Below, one piece after another: positions 1 through 12,200 of a DNA stretch of 64,000 nt. The position numbers and the translations under genes were made by a program. How positions within the stretch are numbered: the first letter of the stretch is position 1; the number at the start of each line of letters is the position of its first letter. Source of the DNA: CAZKAP01 sp964552195. Its GTDB lineage: Bacteria; Bacteroidota; Bacteroidia; Flavobacteriales; Flavobacteriaceae. The DNA lies in assembly GCA_964552195.1 (NCBI GenBank), contig CAZKFM010000013.1, positions 7,789-71,788 of the forward strand, in the 5' to 3' direction. The notes under the pieces were generated by a model. It had not been told where the DNA came from and searched no databases. It saw nothing but the letters and a program-made list of their open reading frames with translations.

Positions 1-237
1 CGGCCTGTATGAGGGTATATTCCACCGTCAGTGAGGTCTCCTGCAGTGCTGGGAGTACGCCCGGAACCGCAATGGGCGTGTCGGAGAGCATATCATCATC
101 GATCTCGATCCATTCCAGCGGTACATTGCCGGTGTTGCGGATCACGAAAGTGTACAACAGTCGGTCGCCGGGTTCTCCGTCTCCTTCCATAGTCACAGTC
201 TTGATGAGTTCGATACCCGCTTCCACGCCTTCGTTAT
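1..237 (-). other. Start of a DUF11/DUF7507-like module in the giant protein
   Basis: After the last DND-like linker the frame reads GVEAGIELIKTVTMEGDGE, then GDRLLYTFVIRNTGNVPLEW and a conserved-looking D-D-D-x-L strand. This matches the DUF11/DUF7507 pattern (I-x-L-x-K-T ... G-D-x-x-x-Y-T-F-x-x-x-N-T-G-N), which often sits near the C-terminal end of Bacteroidota adhesins, before a gliding-motility or T9SS sorting domain. The rest of the protein lies beyond position 1. Confidence 0.7.
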
Positions 238-3200
238 CGGCTATTTGAACCGTAGCTTCGGATGAATCGCCAATTTGAAGCAGTCCATCGCTGCCGGTCA
301 GAGTCAGGATAACGGTTTCTCCTCCAAACTCCAGGATGTCGTCATCGATAACCTGCACGGGAAGCTCGACTCGGTCGGTTCCGGCCGGTATGGTTATGCT
401 TCCACTGAAGGCTTCGTAGTCGACCCCCTCGGAGGCCGTACCCGTAAGCGTATAGGTTACTTCCGTATCGATTTCGGCCCCGGTGTCGAGCAGTATGGCA
501 AAAGCCCCGTCCTGATCCGGTTCGCTGCCATCCGCTGCGGCTACCACTGTGACTACGGATTGATCGTTGTCGGCTATGTCCAAAGAGTCGGAGGCTTCCG
601 CACTCAGGGTTACGGCGTTGCCGGTCTGAGTAAGCTGTATTCCTACGGTCTCCGTACCTTCTATTTCGAGATCATCGATAACCTCGATCACCAATTCGAA
701 GGAGGTGGTTTCGGCAGGAATGAGTACCGTGCCCGTCATCGCGGCGTAATCCACGCCTTCCATAGCCGAGCCATCCAGGCTGTACTCCACTTCGGTATCC
801 GTGGAGACCGGATTGCTCAGGCTGAGTACAAATCGGCCATCCGAATCGGGCTCGGCACCGTCATTTACGGCACTTACACTGACTACGGCGTCGTCGTCGT
901 CGAAGAGGTTAATGCTCGCCGACGAGCTGCCGCCCAAGACCACCGCGTTATTCGTTTCGGTCAGGCTGATTTCAAGCGTTTCCGTTTCCTCTAGGATCGT
1001 ATCGTCCAGGACCCCGACTTCAATGGTTATCGAGGTACTGCCCGCAGGAATCACCGCCGTACCGGGAAGCAGGGCGTAATCGGCATCGGACAGCGAGGTT
1101 CCTGCTACCGTATAGCTGATCTCCGTATCCACGGCTACCGGATTACTCAGGCTGAGGACGAAAGTACCGTTGTTATCGGGTTCAGATGCGTCCAAGCCGG
1201 CAGCAACCGTGATCTCGGAACTATCGTTGTCCGTCAGCACGATAGTGGCTTCGGAAGCCGTATCCAGAGTCACCGCATTATCCGTTCCGGTCAGGCTGAG
1301 TATCACGGATTCGTCCCCTTCCAGGATCAGGTCGTCGATCACCGGGATGTCCAGTAATACACTGGTCGAGCCCGTAGGGAATAGCGCGGTCCCGCTCAGG
1401 GCGTCATAATCGACATCCGGCGTGGCTGTTCCGCCGACGGTATAGAATACCTCAGTATCTCCGGCCACAGGCTTGCTCAGGCTGAGTTCGAACTGTCCGT
1501 CCGCATCGGGTTCTCCTGCCTGCTCCATGGCGGTAACGCTCACTCTGGATTCGTCGTCGTCTGCTATATTTAGCGTAGCCTCGAAGGAAGTGCCAAGGTT
1601 CACCAGGTTGTCCGTGCCGGTCAGGGTGAGTACAGCGGTTTCTATTCCCTCTATCCAAACATCGTCCACCACATTCAGGGGCAGGATGAATTCCGTATCG
1701 CCTGCCGGGATGATCAGTGTGCCGCTCAGGGCAAAGTAATCGTCGTCAGCGGTTGCACTGCCATCCAGGGAGTAGCTCACGGTGGTCGGACCGGCCACCG
1801 GCGTGGTCAGTTCAAAGCGGAACGCTCCGTCCTGGTCGGGCTCTGCGGCATCGTTCGCAACGGATACGGTGAGTGCAGATATTTCGTTGTCGGCTATGGT
1901 AATGACCGCCTCGGTATCGGCACCCAGGTTAACGTCGTTATCCGTACCCGTCAGTTCCACGACCACGGTCTCGTCCCCTTCCAGTTGAAGGTCGTCCAGT
2001 ACTTCCACAGGCAGGGTGACTGTGGTGGCTCCGGCCAGCACGACTATGGTGCCCGAAAGGGTCGTGTAGTCTGCCCCAGCCGTTGCCGAACCGCTCACCG
2101 TATAGCTTACGGTGGTAGGCTGGGCCGCAGGACTGCTCAGGGCAAAAGTGAACAATCCGTCCTGATCGGGTTCCGCCCCCAGGGTAGTGGCCGATATGGT
2201 TACGGCCGAACTGTCGTTATCCGCGATCGTCACAGTGGTCTGATTCGCGGTAGCAAGGGTGACCGCATTACTGGTTGCTTCCAGAGTGATAATCACACTT
2301 TCTTCTCCTTCGACCGTACTGTCGTCGATCACCTCAACCGGGAGGGTTGTAGAGGTGGATCCCGCAGGAATGATAACCGTACCGCTCAGGGCCGTGTAGT
2401 CCGTGTCCAGAGCAGCCGTTCCTCCAACGGAATAGAATATCTCCGTATCCGAGGAGACCGGGTTACTCAGGCTTACGGTAAAGGAACCATCGGTTGCGGG
2501 TTCGGCGGCGTCCGTGTCGGAAACGACAGAGACTTCCGAGGTGTCGTCGTCGGTAATGTTCACGGTTGCTTCCGTTACCGTTCCGAGGCCAACCAGGTTG
2601 TCCGTACCCGTAAGCGTAACCACCACGGTTTCGGTTCCTTCGAGTACGGAATCGTCCAGTACATTGACGGCTATGGTCGCCACAGTCGATCCGGCAGGAA
2701 TCGTAACCGTTTCGCTCAGGGAAACGTAGTCCACATCCGGACTGGCCGTACCGGTTACGGAATAGCTCACCACAGTATCTTCTGAGGTCTCTTCGGTTAG
2801 GCTCAGGGTGAAGACCCCTGCCAGGTTGGGTTCAGCGGCCTGGGTGGTGGCGCTAATGCTAACCGCCGAGGCATCGTTGTCGGATATGGTACCGGCCGCA
2901 CTGGCATTGGCCAGGGTTATGGGCTGTCCAGCGGTGTTGTCCAGGGTAATGAGTACATCGAAGACCTCGGTGGGTTCGAGTATGGCATCACCGAGGATCT
3001 CGACGGGTACGACCACCTGAGTATCTCCTGCGACCAGGGTAACCGGAGTGGCGGTCTGTGCGGTGAAGTCGTTACTGGCTAGGGCGGTGTTGTCGCTGGT
3101 AGAGAATCCGATTTGGATGTCTTCCTGGGCGGTACCGGATAGGGTGATGACGAATTCGAGGGTCTGGGTGCCTTCGGTCTCGGTGATGGAGTTGTCGGCT

Positions 3201-6200
3201 ATGGACAGGGTCAGGTCGTCGTCGTCGGTGATGGTTGCGGTGGCCTGGTCATCGAAGGACACCAGGGCGTTGGTGATACCGCTGAAGTCGATCAGGAACT
3301 GCTCGTCGGGTTCGGCTATGCCGTCCTCGGTGGTATTGACGGTAATGGTATAGGATTCTCCGTCGGTACCGGCAAAGGTGAGCGTACCGGTGGTGGCGGT
3401 GTAGTCGGAACCATCGAGTGCGGTATCGTCTGCGGTGGCGTAGTCGATATCGAAGCCTCCCTGTACGTCACCGCTCAGAGTAACGGTAAAGGAGAAGCTA
3501 TCGCCTTCATCTACGCTGAGGTCGGAGACGGTGAGTGCCGCCGCATCGTTGTCGGTAATGGTCGCCGAGGCGTTGGCATCGGCCAGGGTTATGGGCTGTC
3601 CAGCGGTGTTGTCCAGGGTAATGAGTACATCGAAGACCTCGGTGGGTTCGAGTATGGCATCCCCGAGGATCTCGACGGGTACGACCACCTGAGTATCCCC
3701 TGCGAGCAGGGTTATGGGAGTCGCGGTCTGTGCGGTGAAGTCGTTACCGGCCAGGGCGGTGTTGTCGCTGGTGGAGAATCCGATCAGGATGTCCTGCTCG
3801 GCGGTACCGGAGAGCGTAATCAAGAATTCGAGGGTCTGGGTGCCTTCGGTCTCGGTGATGGAGTTGTCGGCTATGGACAGGGTCAGGTCGTCGTCATCGG
3901 TGATGGTAGCGGTGGCCTGGTCATCGAAGGACACCAGGGCATTGCTGATGTTGCTGAGGTCGATCAGGAACTGCTCTTGGGGTTCGGCCACATCGTCTTC
4001 GGTGGTATTGACGGTAATGGTATAGGATTCTCCGTCGGTACCTGCGAAGTTGAGGGTACCCGAGGCAGCGGTATAGTCATCCGGATCGATGGCGGTATCG
4101 TCTGCGGAGGCGTAGTCGATATCGAAGCCACCCTGCACGTTCCCGCTAAGGGTAACGGTAAAGGAGAAGCTATCGCCTTCATCTACGCTGAGGTCGGAGA
4201 CGGTGAGTTCCGCCGTGTCGTTGTCGGATATGGTACCGGCTGCACTGGCATCGGTTACGGTTATGGGCTGTCCGGCATCGTCGTCCAGGGTAAAGGACAC
4301 GTCGAAGACCTCGGTGGGTTCGAGTATGGCATCCCCGAGGATCTCAACGGGCACGACCACCTGAGTATCCCCTGCGGTCAGGGTGACCGGAGTGGCGGTT
4401 TGTGCGGTGAAGTCGTTACCGGCCAGGGCGGTGTTGTCGCTGGTAGAGAATCCGATTTGGATGTCTTCCTGCGCGGTACCGGATAGGGTAATCACGAATT
4501 CGAGGGTCTGGGTGCCTTCGGTCTCGGTGATGGAGTTGTCGGCTATGGACAGGGTCAGGTCGTCGTCATCGGTAATGGTACCGGTAGCCTGATTATCGAA
4601 GGCGACCAGCGCATTGCTGATGTTGCTGAGGTCGATCAGGAACTGCTCCTGGGGTTCGGCCACATCGTCTTCGGTGGTATTGACGGTGATGGTATAGGAT
4701 TCTCCGTCGGTACCAGTAAAGTTCAGGGTACCCGAGGCAGCGGTATAGTCATCGGGATCGATGGCGGTACCGTCAGCAGTGGCGTAGTCGATATCCACGC
4801 CACCCTGCACGTTCCCGCTCAGGGTAACGGTAAAGGAGAAGCTGTCGCCTTCTTCCACGCTGATATCGGAGACGCTTAGCGAAGCCGCATCGTTGTCGGT
4901 CAGAGTAGCGGTGGCCTGATTGTCGAAGGAGACCAGGGCATTGCTGATGTTGGAGAATTCCACGAGGAATGCTTCGTCGAACTCGAGCAGGTCGTCGTCG
5001 GTGGTGGCCACGGTCACGGTCTGGGTTTCCCCGGCGGTACCGGCGAAGGTGATGGTGCCTGTGGTATCGGAATAGTCGGAACCGCTGAGCGCCGATCCAT
5101 CGGCTGTGTTGTAGTCCAGGGTAAAGCCACCCTGTACGTCGGCGGAAAGGGTCAGGGTCCAGACGGCATTGTTGCCTTCTTCCACGGTGATATCGGTGAC
5201 GGTCAGTTCGGCCGCATCGTTGTCGGATATGGTGCCGGCTGCACTGGCATCGGCTACGGTTATGGGCTGTCCAGCGGTGTTGTCCAGGGTAATGAGTACA
5301 TCGAAGACCTCGGTGGGTTCGAGTATGGCATCCCCGAGGATCTCGACGGGTACGACCACCTGAGTATCCCCTGCGGTCAGGGTGACCGGAGTGGCGGTTT
5401 GCGCGGTGAAGTCGTTACCGGCCAGGGCGGTGTTATCGCTGGTGGAGAATCCGATTTGGATGTCTTCCTGCGCGGTACCGGATAGGGTAATGACAAATTC
5501 GAGGGTCTGGGTACCTTCGGTCTCGGTAATGGAGTTGTCGGCTATGGACAGGCTCAGGTCATCGTCATCGGTGATGGTACCGGTAGCCTGATTATCGAAG
5601 GTGACCAGCGCATTGCTGATGTTGCTGAGGTCGATCAGGAACTGCTCCTGGGGTTCGGCCACATCGTCTTCGGTGGTATTGACGGTGATGGTATAGGATT
5701 CTCCGTCGGTACCAGTAAAGTTCAGGGTACCCGAGGCAGCGGTATAGTCATCGGGATCGATGGCGGTACCGTCAGCAGTGGCGTAGTCGATATCCACGCC
5801 ACCCTGCACGTTCCCGCTCAGGGTAACGGTAAAGGAGAAGCTGTCGCCTTCTTCCACGCTGATATCGGAGACGCTTAGCGAAGCCGCATCGTTGTCGGTC
5901 AGAGTAGCGGTGGCCTGATTGTCGAAGGAGACCAGGGCATTGCTGATGTTGGAGAATTCCACGAGGAATGCTTCGTCGAACTCGAGCAGGTCGTCGTCGG
6001 TGGTGGCCACGGTCACGGTCTGGGTTTCCCCGGCGGTACCGGCGAAGGTGATGGTGCCTGTGGTATCGGAATAGTCGGAACCGCTGAGCGCCGATCCATC
6101 GGCTGTGTTGTAGTCCAGGGTAAAGCCACCCTGTACGTCGGCGGAAAGGGTCAGGGTCCAGACGGCATTGTTGCCTTCTTCCACGGTGATATCGGTGACG

Positions 6201-9200
6201 GTCAGTTCGGCCGCATCGTTGTCGGCGATGTTCACATCGGCCGTGGACTGAGTCCCGTCGATGGAAATGTCGGAATCACCGGTTATGCCATCGAGAGTAA
6301 GGGTAACGGTCTCCGTGAATTCGAGTATGGAATCGTCGAGTACCTCCACATCGATGACCAGAGAAGTGCTCCCCACGGGGATCACTGCGGTACCGGCCAG
6401 GGTGGTGTGATCGGATCCGGCGGTGGCCGTTCCCGTAATGGTATAGGAAACGGTGGTATCACTATCGGACTCCTGACTCAGGGTGATGGTATAAGCACCG
6501 TCATCCCCGGGTTCGGCGGCATCGGCATCTGTCGCCGAGACGGAGACCTGGGCGGTATCATCGTCCTGGATGGTCACCGTGGCCTGACTCGCAGATCCGT
6601 CAATGGAGATATCACTGTCGCCGGCATCGATGAAATCGATGGTGAGTATAACGCTTTCGTCCTCCTCGAGGATGTTGTCGTCCACCACGGGGACGGCCAC
6701 CGTTATGGAGGTCGAACCAGCCGGTATGGTGGCGGAACCGCTCAGGGCAGTATAGTCCTCTGTTACATCAGCCGTGCCCGTAATGGAATAGCTGATCTCC
6801 GTGTCTGTGGATGAGGGCAGTCCGATGGACAGGGTGAATTCCCCGTCGTTATTGGGTTCGGCCGCGGTATCGTCAGAGGCGGAAGCGCTCAACAGCGCAC
6901 TATCGTTGTCCTCTATGGTACCCTGACCGGAATCATCCGTAAACGTGATGTTGCGGCTTTCGAAGTCCCCTTCGCTCAGATCAAGGGCGAAGGTTTCCGT
7001 GGGTTCGAGCAGAAGGTCTCCGGTTACCAGTACGGAGATGGTCTGTGTCTCACCCGTTGCCCCGCTAAAAGTTAGCGTTCCCGACTGTCCTGTATAGTCG
7101 TTCCCGGCGATCGCCTCCACATCCCGGGTGGCGAAGTCCACGGTGAACGGTCCGTCTGCGGACTTGCCGTTATGGGTAACGGTAAATGTAAAGGTAACAT
7201 CGGAACCCGTGTCGGATTCAGTGAGTACCACGTCATCTATGGTCAGTGAGGCGCTATCGTTGTCGGTTATGGTTGCCTGAATCGAAGCGGTGCTTCCCAG
7301 TCCGTCCAGGACTACATCCTGAGAACTTGGGGACAGCGAGCTGAGTATGCCGTTTAGGGTTTCACTGGGTTCCACCAGATCGTCATCGGTGATGGGAATG
7401 CTCACGGTCTGGGTGTCGCTTTCAGAACCTCCGAAGGTCAGTACAGCCGATACCGCCGTGTAATCGCTGCCCGCCTCGGCAGTGTCATCACCGGTGTCGA
7501 AACTCACCGTAATCTCTTCCTGTATCGGACGATCCGAACTGATGGTGAAATCGGCCGTTCCGGCGGCTTCGTCTACACTGAAACCACTGATGGACAGGGT
7601 GGCCTGGTCGTTGTCGTTTATAGTACCCGTAGCTGTATCGGTCCCCAGGCCTACCTGTTGACCACCTGTATCTACCAGGGTAATGGTCGCGGTAAAGCTC
7701 TCCTGGGGTTCGGCCTTCAGATCCCCGAGTACCTCGACGGGTATATTCACAGTAAGGGTCTCAGAAGGGATGGTGTACTGCTGGGCCGCCTGAGCGGTGA
7801 TATCCGTTCCGTCAGCACTGCCAAATGCGGTTGTGAAGTCAATGACTATGGGTTCCTGTGCCAATTGATCCAGGGTCGCCACGAAATTGTGAGAGGTATT
7901 TCCATCCGTTTCGGTAACCGTGAATCCGGTCAGTGTGATGGTGTTCAGCGGATCGTCATCGATTATGGTGCCGAGGCCCGAATTATCGTCGAAGGAAGCA
8001 CTGCCGGTAGAGGACAGATTATCGAGTTCAACCGTATAGGTCTCGTTGACGGGCTCGTTGATGCCGTTGTCGATTATGGGAACGGCTATGTTCAGGGTAC
8101 TACCCGACAGCGAACCGGAAGGGAACGTCAGTGTCCCGCTGGTCAGCGTGTAGTCTGAGGGTTGTACGGCCGGATCGTCTGCCGAACCATCCTGAGTCGT
8201 GTAGTCCACGGTTAGCTCATCCTGTATGTCTCCCGTTAGGGTTACGGTAAAGATGGCCATACCTTCGGGGACATCCTCATCCACCGTTACATCGTTTATG
8301 GCGATGCTGGCGGCGTCGTTATCCGTGATCGAAGCTGTGGCCGAAGGGGTAGCCAGGCTAACATCCTGGCCTCCTGCAGACAGGTTGCTGAGGGTGCCCG
8401 AGAGTTGTTCGGTGGGCTCGACAAAGCTGTCGTCCGCAATGGGGATGCTAACGGTCTGAACAAGCGGATTGGCGGCTCCAAAGGTCAGTTCCACCGTACC
8501 CGAAGTGGTATAGTCACTTCCTGCCAGTGCCGTCAGATCCGAGCTATTGAAATCTACGGTGAATGCGTTTTGTACGGCCCGATCCAGGGTAATGGTGAAG
8601 GAGGCCGATCCGGCGTCTTCATCTGCTGTAAACCCGCTGACGCTAAGGCTAGCTGAGTCGTTGTCTTCGATGATGGCCGTTTCGGAGGCGGTTCCCACAC
8701 TGGCCTGCTGGGCGTTTGCCTCGGTCAGTGCAAGGTCGGCGGTGAACGATTCCTGCGGTTCAATGACGAGATCACCGAGGATATCCACGGGTATGTCAAC
8801 TGAGGTGCTACCGGCGGGGAGGGTGATCACGGTGCCGGCCTGAGCCGTGTAGTCCTGACCATCCAGAGCGGTTCCGTCGGCAGTCGTGAAGCTGAATTCG
8901 ATATCGAACTGGGCAGCAATATTGGTGCTTATGCTGAACTGACCGGTTTCTGTGGCCTCCGTTTCGGTAATCGTAAATCCGTTCAGATTCGCCACCAGGG
9001 CATCGTTGTCCAGGATGGTGGAGGTATCCGAATCCGTGGTTATGGTCACATCCTGTCCCCGGGCGTCGGTCAGGGCAATGGTGCCGGAAAAGGTTTCGGT
9101 CGGCTCCGCAATCAGATCTCCGCCTATGCTTACGGGGAGATTCATGCTGGTCTCACCGGCCAATAGCGTATAGGCCTGAGCCGTTTGAGGCGCGTAATCC

Positions 9201-12200
9201 GTGCCTGCCGTGGTTCCAATATCTGCCGTGGTCAGGGTGAATTCGATGTCCTCCTGAGCCGCGATATTGCTGCTGAGGACGAAGTTGCTCAACTGATTTC
9301 CATCGGTTTCGGTTACACTGAACCCGGAGATGTCCAGGGTCAGGGCATCATTATCGGTTATGGTACCCAGCCCCTGATTATCGGCGATGCTCACACCGGT
9401 CTGCCCCTGTGCATTCAGATTGCTCAGGTCGATCGTATAGGTTTCCGTGGGTTCGGCTATGTTGTTATCGGCTATGGTTACCACCAGGTTCTGACTGTTG
9501 CTGTTGGCTCCGCCAAAAGTGAGTGATGCCGTGCCCAGAGCCGTATAGTCGGAGGGAGACAGGGCCGACTGATCGGATGTTACATAATCGACGGTAAAAT
9601 CGTTTTGTACGCTACCGGTAAGGGTAACGGTAAATGTGGCTGTTCCAGCGTCTTCATCTACGGTCACATCGTCTATGGAAAGGCTGGCCGCGTCGTTATC
9701 CGTGATGGTGGAAGTCACCGAAGTGGATGGTCCTCCTCCGGTCAGGCTGACGGACTGCGCGGCTCCATCGATCAGATTGTCGAGGGTAGCTACCAATTCC
9801 TCCGAGGGTTCAACCACCATGTCCTCAAGGATATTAACGGTCACCATCTGGGTCAGGGCATGGGGGCCACCGAAGTTCAGAGTGGTACTTGCTGCATCGT
9901 AGTCCGATCCGTCCGAAGCCGTATTGTCGGAAGTGGCGAAATCGATCGTGAACGGGCTTTGAACCTGCTCATCCAGCGCTATGGTGAAGTCGGCAGTTCC
10001 TGCGCCCTCATCCACGGTGAATCCGGTTATGGCCAGGACGGCACTATCGTCATTGGTCAGGGTACCCGTGGCACTGTCGTCGGCAAAGCTGATGGCCACG
10101 GCAGGCGCCGAGATGGGAACTATAGTGCTGAGATCGACCCGGAAGGTTTCGTCCAGTTCTACTTTGGTGTCCCCGTTTATGGTGATGTCGATGGTTTCCT
10201 GTTCCCCGGGCGTACCCGCAAAGGTCAGGGTGCCGGTTTGGGCATCGTAATCCGAATCGGCCGTAGTCGCCGTACCGTCCGCGGTGGCAAAGTCTACGGT
10301 GAGGCCATCCTCCACCTCACGGTCGAGTTCGACGGTGAAGGTGAGCACGGAAGTCCCGCTATCGCCTTCGTTTATGGATACATCGGCTATGGAGAGGGTA
10401 GCGTTGTCGTCGTTGGTGATCGTTCCCGTCCCCGTTTTTCCGGCGGGGTCTATAGTGATGTTCTTGCCGGGGGCAATCACGGAATTCAGCACCAGGCTGA
10501 AGGTTTCATTGCCTTCGACTGAGGTATCGCCATTGATGCTTACGGTAATGGTCTGAGTTTCCCCTATGGCTCCGCTGATGAAGGAAACCGACCCGCCGCT
10601 TCCGCTGAAATCGGAGGGTGCCTTGGCCGTACCATTGGTGGTGAAGTAGCTCACGGCATATCCACCATCGACCTCCGCGCCGGCATGCGTAACCGTAAAG
10701 GTGAAATCGGTGGTACCCGTATTGCCTTCGGCTACGGTCACGTCGTTTATGGACACCGTGGCAGAGTCATTGTCGGTGTTGTCGATGCTGACGTCTTCCG
10801 GATTTAGTGGATCGTAGGCGGGATCCGTGGTATTTGAGGTGTCGACCGAGTTGACCGCCGTAAAGGCAATAGTGCCGTCCACTATGGTATCGTCCACCCC
10901 AGTAACCGTGACGGTCTGGGGGGTATCCCAGTTGGCTGCCGTAAAGGTCAGTGAAGATGGAGAAACGGTTCCTTCTCCCGTATCGCTGCTGTTTACGTCC
11001 ACGACGACCGTGTAATCCTCCGCATCGGTGGCGGGCTTACTGTTCAGTACTACGGTGTAGGTGGCCGTTGTTCCGTCTTCGCTTACGGTCAGGTTTCCGG
11101 GCACGACGGTGAATCCTGCGGTGTCGTTGTCTTCGTTGACCAGGTCCACATCGTCCACGACCATGCCATCGTAATCGGTATCCGCCGAAACGGCATTGGC
11201 ACTGATCAGGGTATAATTCACGTCGCCGTCGGCTATGTCATCGTCCTTACCGGTTACGGTGATAGTTTGTGGGCTATCCCAGTTGGCCGGGCTAAAGGTG
11301 AGGCTAGGTGGTGAGAAGGTGTCGCTTTCCGTTGGGTCACCGCTCGACCAGCTAATGCTGACGTCACTGGTGGGTTCGGTATCCAGTACCACGGTAAAGG
11401 TGGCGGTATCCGCGTCCTCCGAGGTGGGGCCGCTGGCAGAGGACACGGTAATGCCCGCCGTATCATTGTCGATATTCGTGACGCTCACATCCTCCGGATC
11501 CACGTTGAAGTAACCCGAACCGGGATCGGTTTCGTCGGTGTTCGTCGTGATCAGTATGGTGTAAGGGATGTCTCCATCGTCCACATCCTCGTTAACGCCG
11601 GTCACGGTTACCGTTTGAGGAGTATTCCAGTTAGCTGGAGTAAAGGTCAGTTTGGAGATCGAAACGGTACCCTCCGTGGGATCACTGCTGGCCACATCGA
11701 AGACCACGTTCCCGGATGGGATAGACGGCAGGGCCACGGTAAATGAATCCGTGCCCAGGTCCTCGGTCGTGGTCAGACTGGCGCTGCTCGGGATCACGGT
11801 ATTATTTGGCAAGGCGTTAACCGTAATCGTAAAGGTGCAGTCCTGTGAATTACCCGCCTCGTCATAGGCGACATAGCGCACCAGGGTGGTACCCAGGTTA
11901 AAGGTATCGCTGCTCAATTCGTTGATGCCCGTGCCCTGGGCAGGGGAGAAGGTCGCACCGGAATATTGGTAGGTCAGCAGGGTTACGGCGCAGTTGTCGT
12001 CGAAGGTGGGTGACGGTATGCCGGACACCAGGGCGGAACTTGCCCCTGGAGCCGCCACATCCTGCACGATATTGGATGGACAGCTGATCTGTGGTGCCTG
12101 TGGGTCTGAGACTACCACGTCAAATTCCACGGTACCCGAGTTGACGGGCGAGGAATGATCCGCCACGGTCCAGAGTACGGTTGTGGTGCCCTTTTCGAAC

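Noticed and set aside
275..2785. Several plus-strand open frames of 200-270 codons
   Set aside because: They also lie opposite the giant gene's Calx-beta array, repeat with the module period, and show no domain of their own.
2872..6222. CRISPR-like regular repeats
   Set aside because: The period is 672-999 bp and the repeated stretch itself encodes Calx-beta modules in frame; there are no short direct repeats with unique spacers.
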